64,000 bases of DNA, taken from CAWBRT01 sp963791145 (GTDB lineage: Bacteria; Acidobacteriota; Terriglobia; Terriglobales; Acidobacteriaceae). Position numbers and translations under genes: made by a program. How positions within the stretch are numbered: position 1 is the stretch's first letter; each line of letters opens with the position of its first letter. Under the pieces are notes generated by a model. That model saw nothing but the letters and a program-made list of their open reading frames with translations, was not told the origin of the DNA and made no database searches. Positions 38,700 to 48,221 of the stretch are shown here, one piece after another. Where the stretch lies: positions 124,001-188,000 of the forward strand of contig CAWBRT010000006.1 of NCBI GenBank assembly GCA_963791145.1, given 5' to 3'.

Positions 38700-40576
38700 C
38701 TACAGTTTCCCGCTGGCGTTGAGCAGGGCCACGACGATTCCCATCAGCGACTCGCCCGCAATCAAACCTGAACTTACTGGGATCACGAATCGCTCGGCGA
38801 TCTTCGGGCGCGCGCGCTCAAGGATCAGCGCAATCAGCGCGCCGAGGAACATCGAGAGGGAATTGAAGAAGGGAATCACGAAGGCCAGTCCCAGTCCGGT
38901 GGCGGAAGGGATGAAGCGCGAGAGCCTGGGGAAGGCGCGCTCGAGCAAAGGCAGCACGATGCCGACGAGTCCGCCGATCAGCAGGCCCATGCGCGCCGTC
39001 GGGTGCAGCGAGTGGACGCCGTTCGAGAGCAGACGGGCCACGGCGGCCCATACCTGCGCCGAGGGAGCGGGCCACTGGTCGCTGCCCAGCACCGAGGCCG
39101 TCGGCACGATCACATAAAACGCCGGCACGACGATCAGCACGCCGGCAAAGATTCCCAGGAACTGGGCGATGAACTGCTTGCGCGGATTGGCGCCGAGCAG
39201 GTATCCGCTCTTCAGATCGGTGAGCAGGTCGGCGGAGGCGCCCGCGGCTCCGGCGGTCATGCCGGCAGTCATGAGGTTAGTGACCATGTTGGAGGGCGCG
39301 AGCCAGCCGAACATCAGTTGCGTGATCTTGCCCATGGCGCCGATCGGGGTGATGTCGCTCTCGCCGGTGGCGCGGCAGGCGACGACGGAGAGAAAGAAGG
39401 TCATCAGCACGGCGACGATGCTCATCCACCAGCGGGTGTGGAAGGCCCACTCCAGGATGGAGATGCAACCCAGGCCGGAGAGAACTGTGCCGGTCAGAAA
39501 CCAGGCGGGCGGAACTTCGATGCGCGCCAGAGGGTCATGCGCTTCGTTCGTCGCTCGGCGGCTTCTTTGCGCAGGATTCCGGCGACTCCGCCGAAGGCTT
39601 TGCCGATGGTCCGCCAGTTGAAAGCAAACTGCAGCAGCGCCGAGGTCACCATGATGGCCGCTCCGGTCCAGGTGCTCCAGGAGACTATGGCGCGGTAGCC
39701 GATCTTGGCGGCGTCGATCACGCCGAGCTGGACCATCCAGGGGGCGAGCACGGTGTAGTTGATGAGTCCGCCGAGCAGCATCGACCAGGCGATCTTCCAT
39801 CCCATGATGGCGCCGGCGGCGATCATGATGGTGCTCATCTCAAAGGAGAGCGTCCACTTGATCAGCGGAATGCCCAGCATCTGCCCGGGGAAGGGCAACA
39901 TCGCGGGAATGCGGAACGGGCGGCCGGCTTCGCGCAGCCAGGTGATCACCGCGCCCAGCACGGCGGCGATGCCGAGCGAGCGAGCCTTGACCGCCGAGTC
40001 GCCGCCTTGGGCGTGCAGGCTGCGCAGGGTTTCGGCGGCGGCGATGCCGCTGGGGAATTTCAACTGCTCGACGTTGATCATCTGGCGCTTCATGGGAATG
40101 GCCATGAAGACGCCGAGCGCGGCCAGGAAAACCGTCCAGCCGGCCAGCACCGGCCAGGCGATGTGATGCCCGGTGATCAGCAGGTAGGCCGAGATGGCGG
40201 AGACCATGGTGCCGCCGGTCGAGTAGCCGGCGGAGGAGGCCGTCGACTGCATGCAGTTGTTTTCCAGGATCGACATCTCGCCGCCGAACAGGCGCGGCAT
40301 CGTCTTGCTCAATGTCTTGTTGATGGAGAACGAGAGAATGCAGGCGGTGATGGCGACGCCCAATCCCCAGCCGGTCTTGAGGCCGACGTAGAGATTGGAA
40401 AGCGACATGAAGCCGCCGAGAAAGGCGCCCATGATGACGGCCCGCGCCGTCAACTGCGGCATCGAGTCGCCTTGGTAGACGGTGCGAAACCAGACGAGTT
40501 CGGGATCGTCGGCCGCGCGCATACCGTTGACTTGGCGCGTCTCGCCCGTCAGCCCGATTTCCAAGTCGCCGTCCAT
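38700..40576 (-). CDS. OPT-family oligopeptide transporter, one frame break
   Basis: This is a polytopic inner-membrane transporter of the OPT (COG1297) family, ~620 residues, a normal bacterial size. The N-terminal half begins PQLTARAVIMGAFLGGFMSL and has LSNLYVGLKTGWGLGVAITA and NCMQSTASSAGYSTGGTMVS, the conserved signature. The C-terminal half has CRATGESDITPIGAMGKITQ and GASADLLTDLKSGYLLGANP. The frame changes once at ~39525-39540. The family imports oligopeptides or metal-siderophore complexes by proton symport. No regulatory gene is adjacent. Confidence 0.9.
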
Positions 40577-40957
40577 GTTTGCAGCCGTTATGAAGATCTA
40601 CTCAGACGAAGAGAGTAAATGCCACAAAGAAGTTTCACGTTCACGTTGCACGTTTCACGAAAGAGATCCCACATTAGCTTCGCTGCGCTTGGCAGATGTG
40701 GGCCACCATCGGACTCTCGTTTACTAGATGCGTCTTTGTTGGCACAGCGGCTAAAGCCGCCTTCCATAGGAATCTCAATTCCCACGCCTGAACAGGGCGT
40801 GGGCTTCCACCAAACTTCACTATACCGGACTATACCGGATGGAACGGGAGGGCAGAGGAGGCAGCAGATCCCGCCCTGGCGCTTTGGACGCCAGAGCGGG
40901 TTTCCTGGGGGAGGGCCGACTACACTCGCGAAAATCGAAAGACCAAGAATCGAAAGA
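40577..40957. other. Gap with repeats and a terminator-like hairpin
   Basis: The gap includes short TTTCACG/TTGCACG tandem units (40632-40660), a CCCACATTAGC...GCAGATGTGGG stem (40668-40714), a CCCACGCCTGAACAGGGCGTGGG hairpin near 40780, and the stem CCCGCCCTGGCG (40870-40881) pairing with 40889-40900. The last is suitably placed to end the MFS gene on the minus strand. Confidence 0.45.
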
Positions 40958-42190
40958 TCAGTGGATGCGCAGGCGCGATTTAGCCGCCAGCAATGCGCCA
41001 ATGCCGAGCAAGGCGCAGAACATCATGTAGAAGCTCGGCGCCTGCTTGCTGCCCGTCAGGGCGATCATCCAGGTGATGTAGAAGGGAGCAAAACCGCCGA
41101 AGATCGGCACGCCGATGTTGTAGCTGAGCGCCAGTCCCGAGGCCCGCGTCTGGGGAGGGAAGCACTGGGAGAGGAACGAAGGCAGCACGCCGCTATAGCC
41201 GCTTTTCAGCAGGTTCATCTAGCACACCAGACAGATGAGCAGAGCCAGGCTCTTGGAATTCAGCAGCAGCGCAAAAGCCGGATAGATGGTGAACAGGAAT
41301 GCCACCGTGGTCCACATGAGAATGCGGCTGCGCCCGATGAGATCGGACAAGTGTCCGATGAGCGGAGCGCCGATGGTCAGGATGATGGCCCCGAGCAGCG
41401 TCGCCGTGAAGCCGGCCGATGCCGGCAGGCCGAGTTGCTTCACCGCATACGTGGGCATGTAGAGGATGATGTAATTCGAACTGGTGGAAACCACCACCGC
41501 GCCGATGGCCAGCAGCAGAGGGACCGAGTGGTGCGTGAACAGGTCGCGGACCGGGGTGCGCGTCTTCTTGGCGACGAGGAATTCCGGCGTCTCTCCTACG
41601 TGTTTGCGGATGTAAAAGCCGACCGGCCCGATCAACAGGCCGAAGAGATAAGGAATGCGCCAGCCCCAGCTATTGAGCTGGTCCCTGGTCAGCATGGTGG
41701 TAAGCGCGACGCCAAAGCCGGAAGCCAGTATGGCGGCCAATCCCTGGCCCGCCCACTGGAAGCTGGCCATAAGGCCTTTGCGGTTAGTGCTGTGCTCCAC
41801 CAGGAAGGCGGTGGCGCTGCCAAACTCGCCGCCGACGGCAAAGCCCTGCATCAGGCGCGCCATCACGACGGCAATGGGCGCGAGGAGCCCTACCTGCGCA
41901 TAGGACGGCATGACGGAGGTGAGCAACGTGCCGACCCACATCAGCAGGATGGATGCCAGCATGGAAGCCTTGCGGCCGGCGCGGTCGGCGTAAGCTCCCA
42001 GGAAGATCGCTCCGAGCGGACGGACCAGATAACCGGCGCCGAAGGTTCCCAGGGTCAGCAATAGAGACACGGTTTCATTGCCGGTAGGGAAGAAGACCCT
42101 GGAAATGGTAACGGCGAAGTAGCCGTAAATGAGAATGTCGAACCATTCCAGGGCATTGCCGATGGAAGCAGCGGCAATCAACTTGTACAT
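40958..42190 (-). CDS. MHS-type MFS transporter, interrupted by an in-frame TAG
   Basis: This is a major facilitator of the metabolite:H+ symporter group. It begins LIAAASIGNALEWFDILIYG, followed by FGAGYLVRPLGAIFLGAYADRAGRK (motif A) and RLMQGFAVGGEFGSATAFLVEH. The frame is interrupted by one TAG (41219-41221) after LALLICLVC and continues in the same frame with MNLLKSGYSGVLPSFLSQ to a natural stop. A Trp codon (TGG) one base away is the likely original. Without it the protein is ~410 residues, close to the usual ~430. It is therefore either a nonsense mutant or a base-call error. The substrate is probably a carboxylate or osmolyte; not determined. Confidence 0.82.
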
Positions 42191-42453
42191 GTGGGTAGTC
42201 GATATCGTGGGGAGGCCGTGCCGGTTTCGGACGAAACGCTCATAGGAGCCGCCATGTCCTTTTGAATTAATAGTGTGAACGGGAGTTTAGCACGATCGCC
42301 GGCGGATTACACGCCTTCTCCGGCGGAGTGGCGTGATGGCGCATGCAAGCATGTACTTCGCTGGGGAGGAGAAGTTCCCGCAGAACCGTGTGAAGCAAGC
42401 AGTTCGAGCACGGTTGAACACTCTACGCTTACCTGTTGTGCGCATGGGTCTTG

Positions 42454-42541
42454 CGTCGTCCCTACGGGACTCGGATTCTACAATATGCTTTCCCCACGCT
42501 GAAGCGTGGGGCTAACGACCACTGCGCCTCCGGCGCGCAGG
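42454..42541 (+). repeat. Palindromic repeat family B, copy
   Basis: GTCCCTACGGGAC, then CCCCACGCTGAAGCGTGGGG, then GCGCCTCCGGCGC: the three stems of the family in order. The surrounding 42191-42668 region has no other feature recognised apart from a further CCCCACGTTTGCCCAAC half-stem at ~42582. Confidence 0.7.
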
Positions 42542-42668
42542 TGACGCGAGTAGGCGGCTGCATTTTGTTGGTAAGGAACTTCCCCACGTTTGCCCAACAG
42601 CAGGACAAAACATGGGCAACAGGCGCGCAAGGATCGCGGACTGTCCCAAGTGCGAGAGGCTGGGCGGC

Positions 42669-42839
42669 TCACCCGTTGTGCATAGGTTCCCACTGTTCGG
42701 GCATCACCCAATCGAGAGCGGTCTGATGGCGCAGGCTCAGAGTCTGCTTGACGTCAACGGCAGGGATATTCGAGTCCCGCGCTTCCTTGCTGTTTGGCTC
42801 GACTTCTTGCGTCGTGGCAGGCTTGAATTCGATATCCAT
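42669..42839 (-). CDS. Possible small protein, 56 aa
   Basis: The open frame encodes MDIEFKPATTQEVEPNSKEA and ends in a hydrophilic LDWVMPEQWEPMHNG. AAGGAAG lies seven bases before the ATG. It shows no signal peptide or membrane segment and no recognised motif. The ribosome site makes it more than a chance ORF, but homology is not known. Confidence 0.42.
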   Translation of the reverse strand: MDIEFKPATTQEVEPNSKEARDSNIPAVDVKQTLSLRHQTALDWVMPEQWEPMHNG

Positions 42840-43400
42840 CGGAGCTTCCTTATAGATTAAAGATATAAGTCCAGGTCTGACCCGCTACTCCAGCAACGCC
42901 AAAACGACGTTCGCCTGGGACCCCGCCGGCGCCACGCGTGCAGGAGGATTGTGTGTCGTTCCGGCCGGCTTGGGAAATTCATAGTTTTGATGGCAGCTAT
43001 AAACGCCGGCCATACAGCTACGGAAGCGCAGCTTTCGCTTGACACTGGTCGCGGTCCAGAGTTGCTCCATTGCCCAGAGCAGTTCCTGGGTTGGTGTATC
43101 CCGGGAAACGTCATCTCGACCGGAACGAGGCCTGGGATGGACGAGCGGAGTGGATCTTGTGTTTCGCGGCTAAACACAAGATCCCTCGACTCGCGACAAA
43201 CGAGAGCTCACTGTGAGAAATCAACCCAGCCCTAGCCAGGGGAAATCTGCCAGCAAATGGCTTTTTGGGCAATCGCTCGCTCGGGATGACGGTCCTATTC
43301 ATGGATACACCATCTCGGGAAATGCTCTAGTAATCCGCGACCCGAAACGGTGCGAGATGCGGATTTGGCAGGAGATGCTTTTCAGTAGTATGTTGTGCTT
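42840..43400. other. 560-base gap with one perfect hairpin
   Basis: The stem GGATCTTGTGTTT (43152-43164) pairs perfectly with 43172-43184 around a 7-base loop. There is no T-run after it, so it is more likely a repeat element or attenuator than a terminator. No gene or other signal was recognised in the rest. Confidence 0.45.
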
Positions 43401-44750
43401 ATGCAGATGCGACTTTCCAAATACGGTCAGGCTTCGACCCAACCCTCTCCCGTCACCCGGCTGTTGGGCAGCTTCGCGCGCGATTTTCGCGACGGGGTGG
43501 ACATCAACCTGGGGGTGGGATACGTCAACGAAAAGACCATTCCCGTGCCGGAGCTGATGGAAGCGCTCCAGGCAGTGGGGACGCAGCCGGGAAAGTACCG
43601 GCAGGCATTCAACTACGGCAGCCCGGCAGGCTCGGCGAACCTGGTGGGCTCGATCCGGCGGGTGCTGGCTGAGCTGAAGGTAGGCCAACTGGATGAGGCT
43701 ACACTCGTCCGCAAGCGGCTGTCCATCGGCGCCTGCGGGGCCACTAGTATTCTGGAGGCGCTCTCGGAGGTGCTGCCGCAGGGGATAGTGGTGGCGGCCG
43801 ATCCCATGTATTACATCTACTCGGATGTGCTGGAGCGCAAAGGCTTCGAGATCCTGGCGGTGCCCGAGGACAACGAAGGCCCCGAGCTGGGAGCGCTGGA
43901 GCAGAAGCTGCGCGCGCTCGGCGACGAGGCGGAGCGCATTTCCTTCTTCTACGTTGTCACGGTAAACAATCCTTCGGCTACCATACTGTCGAACCGGCGG
44001 CGCAAGGCGCTGTACGAGGTGGCGGCGGCGCTGTCGCGGCGGCAGAACCGGCTGATCCCGATCGTCTACGACCTGGCTTACGAACTGCTGTTGCACGATC
44101 CGGAAGCAGAGCCGTTTGCTTCAGCGCTGCCGTACGACGAGCTGGGCATCGTCTACGAGATCGGAACCTTGTCGAAGATTATCGCGCCCGGGCTGCGCAT
44201 CGGCTACTTCCTAGGGCCCGACGGGCCGTTCATGAGCGCCATGATCGAGCGCACCAGCGATACCGGCTTCAGCGCGCCGCTGTTCGTGCAGGAGATGGCC
44301 AGCTACCTGCTGGATACGCGCATTCGCGAGCAGTTGCGGGCAGTGAACGCGGGCTACCGCGAAAAAGCCGTGGCGGTGAAGGAAGGCATCGCGCGCACGA
44401 TCGGACCTTATCTGGAAGAGCAGCGCGGCGGCAGCGCGGGCTTCTATTATTACCTGACCTTCCGCGACGTGGAGACGCATCCCCGGTCGCCACTGTTCAA
44501 GTTCCTGACCCGCACGACGGGCGATCCCACGGTCGATGGTCCCAAGGGCAACCCACTGCCGCGCGTGATCTATATTCCCGGAGAGTATTGCGTCAATCCT
44601 CGCGGTGATATGGCAGAACGCGGACGGCGCCAGTTCCGGCTGTCGTATGGATTCGAAGACGTGCCGGCAATCCTGCGCGCGCTGGAGCTGATGCGTGAGG
44701 GCGTCGAATACGTCAAACAGGGCGCGGTAATGGCGGGAAGCGTCAGGTAA
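43401..44750 (+). CDS. PLP-dependent aminotransferase (fold type I, MocR/2-aminoadipate type)
   Basis: This 449-residue class I/II aminotransferase domain has no DNA-binding domain. INLGVGYVNEKTIPVPELME and AFNYGSPAGSANL are the N-terminal active-site region. VTVNNPSATILSNRRRKALY holds the Asn that contacts PLP, YDLAYELLLHD holds the Asp/Tyr, and the Schiff-base Lys is in GTLSKIIAPGLRIGYF. The C-terminal QFRLSYGFED carries the Arg binding the substrate carboxylate. The likely role is a transaminase for aromatic, branched or 2-aminoadipate substrates; no neighbour tells which. Two ATGs (43401, 43407) are possible starts. Confidence 0.85.
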   Translation: MQMRLSKYGQASTQPSPVTRLLGSFARDFRDGVDINLGVGYVNEKTIPVPELMEALQAVGTQPGKYRQAFNYGSPAGSANLVGSIRRVLAELKVGQLDEATLVRKRLSIGACGATSILEALSEVLPQGIVVAADPMYYIYSDVLERKGFEILAVPEDNEGPELGALEQKLRALGDEAERISFFYVVTVNNPSATILSNRRRKALYEVAAALSRRQNRLIPIVYDLAYELLLHDPEAEPFASALPYDELGIVYEIGTLSKIIAPGLRIGYFLGPDGPFMSAMIERTSDTGFSAPLFVQEMASYLLDTRIREQLRAVNAGYREKAVAVKEGIARTIGPYLEEQRGGSAGFYYYLTFRDVETHPRSPLFKFLTRTTGDPTVDGPKGNPLPRVIYIPGEYCVNPRGDMAERGRRQFRLSYGFEDVPAILRALELMREGVEYVKQGAVMAGSVR

Positions 44751-44753
44751 ATG

Positions 44754-44947
44754 GGACCCGCCGCCGGGGACGGCGGCGCTACCACAGCAAAGACGGGACC
44801 CGCCGCCGGGGCGACGGCGCTACCACAGCAAGGACGGGACCCGCCGCCGGGGCGACGGCGCTACCACAGCAAGGACGGGACCCGCCGCCGGGGACGGCGG
44901 CGCTACCACAGCAAAGACGGGGCCCGCCGCCGGGGCGACGGCGCTAC
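44754..44947 (+). repeat. REP array 1, five units, 5' of the RAYT gene
   Basis: There are five head-to-tail units of 41-42 bases, each with the palindromic core CCGCCGCCGGGG(A)CGGCGGCGCTAC and a CACAGCAAAGACGGG linker. Three units have the variant core CCGGGGCGACGGCG, one base shorter in the stem. The array starts right at the aminotransferase stop and ends 80 bases before the RAYT start. Confidence 0.85.
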
Positions 44948-45026
44948 TGCCTGGTGGCTTATTAAAGAAGACGAGGTTCGACAAACCTTGGCTTTGGCGC
45001 AGTGAATCCATCTACAATGCCGGTGC

Positions 45027-46196
45027 GTGACGCCTGGCAACAATAACGACCTTCCCAAAGTAGCGCCGCCGTCCTCGGCGGCGGGCTCCTCCTCTATTCG
45101 CAGACGTACTCGTGGATACCTACCGCATTGGGAACGCGAAGCGGGTGTGTACTTCATCACTTTCCGGCTGGCGGATGCTCTGCCAGAGCAAGCGCGTCAT
45201 GAGATTCTGGAGCATCGAGCAACACTGGCTCAAGCTCGCCGGGGAGGTCGCGAACTGCTCCCGGTTGAGTCTGTCACTGCCCACCGGCTTACGACGGCGA
45301 AGATCGAGGCCTACTTGGACGCGGGAGTTGGTGAGTGTCTCCTGCGACATCCGAAGGTAGCGGACTTGGTGACCGACACGCTCTACTTCGGGGATGGGAA
45401 GCGATATCGCCTAGAGGCATGGTGCGTGATGCCCAATCACGTCCATGTCCTATGTCAATTGTCGTTCGAGGCAAATTTGGCGAAGGTGGTTGCTGGCTGG
45501 AAGTCTGTGAGTGCCCGGCGGATCAACGCACTTCTGCGACGTCGCGGAGCGGTATGGCAAAGAGAATACTATGATCACTTGATCCGTAACTCGCGCGAGC
45601 TTGATAGAGCTAAGCAATATATTCGAGACAATCCGATTCGAGCAGGGCTGAAGAACTGGAAGTGGGTATATGTTCGAGACGCAAGAGGGCCCGCCGCCGG
45701 GGACGGCGGCGCTACAACAGCAAAGACGAGCCCCGCCGCCGGGGACGGCGGCGCTACAACAGCAAAGACGGGGCCCGCCGCCGGGGACGGCGGCGCTACC
45801 ACAGCAAAGACGGGGCCCGCCGCCGGGGACGGCGGCGCTACCACAGAAAGCGGGGAGCGCTACCACAGCAAAGACGGGGCCCGCCGCCGGGGACGGCAGC
45901 GCTACTACCACAGCAAAGACGGGGCCCGCCGCCGGGGACGGCAGCGCTACTACCACAGCAAAGACGGGGCCCGCCGCCGGGGACGGCGGCGCTACTACCA
46001 CAGCAAAGACGGGGCCCGCCGCCGGGGACGGCGGCGCTACTCAATAAAACGGCGGCGCTACTCAATAAAACGGCGGCGCTACTCAATAAAAAAGCCGGGC
46101 ACGAACGCCCGGCCTTTTCCATTTCTTTACCACATCTTCCTTACCCCATCGCCCGAAGGCGACGCGGCAATCGAATCGTTTACACGAACTCCTTGA
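45027..46196 (+). CDS. REP-associated tyrosine transposase (RAYT, IS200-like Y1)
   Basis: The true catalytic domain spans about residues 28-220: YFITFRLADALPEQARHEIL, the HUH metal motif WCVMPNHVHVL, SARRINALLRRRGAVWQREY, and the helix with the nucleophile Tyr YIRDNPIRAGLKNW. These identify a RAYT, a single-strand DNA endonuclease that recognises REP hairpins. The first ~25 residues (VAPPSSAAGSSS) come from a reverse-oriented REP unit. From ~45690 the frame runs through the downstream REP array because the 42-base period preserves frame and no stop occurs, giving a PAAGDGGATTAKT repeat tail to 46196. The tail is probably not part of the functional protein. The start is GTG 45027. Confidence 0.85.
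   Translation: MTPGNNNDLPKVAPPSSAAGSSSIRRRTRGYLPHWEREAGVYFITFRLADALPEQARHEILEHRATLAQARRGGRELLPVESVTAHRLTTAKIEAYLDAGVGECLLRHPKVADLVTDTLYFGDGKRYRLEAWCVMPNHVHVLCQLSFEANLAKVVAGWKSVSARRINALLRRRGAVWQREYYDHLIRNSRELDRAKQYIRDNPIRAGLKNWKWVYVRDARGPAAGDGGATTAKTSPAAGDGGATTAKTGPAAGDGGATTAKTGPAAGDGGATTESGERYHSKDGARRRGRQRYYHSKDGARRRGRQRYYHSKDGARRRGRRRYYHSKDGARRRGRRRYSIKRRRYSIKRRRYSIKKPGTNARPFPFLYHIFLTPSPEGDAAIESFTRTP
45686..46090 (+). repeat. REP array 2, eight full units plus degenerate tail
   Basis: Eight full units with the core CCGCCGCCGGGGACGG follow the RAYT domain directly. Later units use a CGGCAGCGCTACTAC variant. The array ends with three copies of a 21-base ACGGCGGCGCTACTCAATAA fragment, a partial REP reiterated. 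Confidence 0.85.
46086..46113 (-). terminator. Rho-independent terminator of the ThDP enzyme gene
   Basis: The stem GCCGGGC (46094-46100) pairs with GCCCGGC (46107-46113) around a 6-base loop and, read on the minus strand, is followed by TTTTTTATT. It lies 67 bases after the stop. Confidence 0.75.
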
Positions 46197-47862
46197 CGGC
46201 GTTGATGGCCGGACCCATCGAGCAGTCGGCATCGGTCGCCACCATGATGTCGATCAGGTAGAAGGTGTTCGCCTTCATGGCGCGCTCGAAGGCCGGCCGA
46301 ATGTCCTTGGCGTCGAAAACGCGCTCGCCCTTGCCGCCGAAGGCCTCGGTGTACTTGATAAGGTCGGGCATCGGCTTGTGCTCCATGTCCTGGCCGTAGC
46401 GCAGGCGGATGCCGTGCTCGTAGTTGTAGGCATACTTCTGGTTCTGGCGAATCAGGCCCAGGTTGCCGTTGTTGACCACGACCACGATGATCGGGATGTT
46501 GTGCTGCCCGGCCATGCCCAGCGATTCGGCCTGGAAGAGGAAGCCGCCATCGCCGACGACGGCGACGACCGGATCGTTCGGGCAGGCGACCTTGGCGCCC
46601 AACGCCGCCGGAACCTCGTAGCCCAGCGTACCGGCTCCGCCCGAAGGCAGGTAGCGCCGCGGCAGCTCGATCTCCTGCAACTGCCCTGACCAGATCTGGG
46701 TGATGCCGCAGCCGGCGGTGAAGATAGTGTTCGGCGGGAAGAACTTGTTGAGCTCGTCGAAGACACGGTGCGGACGGATGGGCTGATCTTCCAGTTCCAT
46801 CTTGCGCCGCATGGCCTTGCGGCACTCGGGCAGGCCCTTGACGCGGTCGGAAGGCGCCGGCTTGTAGCCACGCTTCTTGGCTTCCGCAAGCAGCGCTACC
46901 AGCGCGGACTTGGCGTCGGAGACGACGCCGAGCGTAGGCTGGAAGACCTTGCCGATCATCGTCGGCTCGACATCAATGTGGATGAACTTGCGCTCGCCGC
47001 GATAGACGGCGAGGTTGCCGGTGTGGCGGTCGGTGAAGCGGCAGCCTACGCCGATGACCAGATCGGATTCCAGGAAGGTCTTGTTGCCGATGGGGCCGCC
47101 TACCTGGATGCCGGCGTGGCCGGCGCACAGCGGGTGCTCGTAGGGAAGTCCGCCCTTGCCCATGTAGGTCATGATGACCGGAATCTGCAGGTACTCGGCC
47201 AGCTCGCGGAACTCCTTGGTGGCATCGGAGAGGATGACGCCGCCGCCCAGGATCATGATGGGCGCCTTGCTCTGCTGAATCAGGTCCATGGCCTTGGTGA
47301 TGGCCGCCGGCTCAGCCGTGGGACGGGTCCACGGCAAGGGGCTGTCCTTGGCGGGATCGTAGTCGATCTCGGTCATCTGGACGTTCAACGGCAGGTCGAT
47401 GAGCACCGGTCCAGGACGGCCGCTGCAGGCGGTGCGGAAGGCCTCGCGCATGATCTTCGGCACGTCGGCGGCATTGGTGATGCACCAGGTCTTCTTCGCC
47501 ACGGTCTTGCAGATTTCAGCGATGTCGACGCACTGGAAGGGCTCCTGACCGAACTGGGTGGAGTTGGCGTTGCCGGTGATGGCGATCAGCGGAATGGAAT
47601 CGGCGAACGCGGTGTAGAGGCCGGTGACGAAGTTGGTCGCACCCGGTCCGGAGGTGCAGATCGCCATAGCCAGCTTTCCCGAAGCGCGGTAGTGGCCGTC
47701 GGCCGAATGCACCGCCCCTTCCTCGTGCCTAGCCACGTAATGCTTGATTTTGGAGTTCTTCATGAATCCGTAGACCGGATTAATGGCGGCTCCGGGAATG
47801 CCAAAGGCAACCCGAATGCCCTCGTCCTCGAGAATTCTGACGACAACTTCTGCAGCTTTCAT
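46180..47862 (-). CDS. Glyoxylate carboligase/acetolactate synthase-like ThDP enzyme
   Basis: This 560-residue ThDP enzyme is closest in overall pattern to glyoxylate carboligase: AFGIPGAAINPVY opens it, HIDVEPTMIGKVFQPTLGVVSDAKSAL lies in the middle FAD-type domain, and the C-terminus is SMGPAINAVKEF. ThDP binding is VVGDGGFLFQAESLGMA ... NNGNLGLIRQN. However, the residue that is Val in true Gcl (RHVEGA) is Glu here (RHEEGAVHSADG, ~47), as in most other ThDP enzymes. The reaction may therefore be acetolactate-synthase-like or another carboligation. The ribosome site GGGAGAGAG precedes the ATG. It is divergent from the radical SAM gene. Confidence 0.82.
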   Translation of the reverse strand: MKAAEVVVRILEDEGIRVAFGIPGAAINPVYGFMKNSKIKHYVARHEEGAVHSADGHYRASGKLAMAICTSGPGATNFVTGLYTAFADSIPLIAITGNANSTQFGQEPFQCVDIAEICKTVAKKTWCITNAADVPKIMREAFRTACSGRPGPVLIDLPLNVQMTEIDYDPAKDSPLPWTRPTAEPAAITKAMDLIQQSKAPIMILGGGVILSDATKEFRELAEYLQIPVIMTYMGKGGLPYEHPLCAGHAGIQVGGPIGNKTFLESDLVIGVGCRFTDRHTGNLAVYRGERKFIHIDVEPTMIGKVFQPTLGVVSDAKSALVALLAEAKKRGYKPAPSDRVKGLPECRKAMRRKMELEDQPIRPHRVFDELNKFFPPNTIFTAGCGITQIWSGQLQEIELPRRYLPSGGAGTLGYEVPAALGAKVACPNDPVVAVVGDGGFLFQAESLGMAGQHNIPIIVVVVNNGNLGLIRQNQKYAYNYEHGIRLRYGQDMEHKPMPDLIKYTEAFGGKGERVFDAKDIRPAFERAMKANTFYLIDIMVATDADCSMGPAINAVKEFV

Positions 47863-48221
47863 GATCTCTCTCCCACTCCTCAGTTGTTAGCAATGCGCAA
47901 TGTTACTAGCTTCCATTACCGGTGAACATGGCAAAAGTGCAAGCATCACACGCCGTTGTGCGAGGTGACCGCGAACACATCGCTCAGCCGGCACGGAAAT
48001 GCCAGTCCGGCCGCCATGGTGGAAATCACTCCGTCACGGTCCATCACCTTCAGGATTAGCCCTAAGACGCGCTTGTCTGCCTTGGTTATAGAATAAGTGA
48101 TTCCACTCACGGACGGCAGTGACGCAAATCACCGATGTTCAGGGCAATGGGCGATTTATCTTGAATTTACACTCCGGGAGGGGCCGTTGCCGGATACCGC
48201 GGCAGGCCGCCGGAGGGGCCA
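47863..48221. other. Divergent promoter region with a possible broken short ORF
   Basis: The gap lies between the ThDP enzyme and radical SAM genes. On the minus strand 48111-47946 reads as a plausible short protein (SITKADKRVLG, then with one base removed from a GGGG run at 48060-48063, LILKVMDRDGVISTMAAGLA). It could be a small gene with a frame error or a gene remnant. No promoter box is clear. Confidence 0.3.

Noticed and set aside
40619..42064. 481-codon + strand frame over the MFS gene
   Set aside because: It is antisense to a gene with clear MFS motifs; composition is Gln/Arg/His-rich, typical of shadow frames.
44754..46090. Direct repeats suggesting a CRISPR array
   Set aside because: Units are contiguous 42-base copies with no unique spacers, the core is a REP palindrome, and the adjacent gene is a RAYT, not cas.
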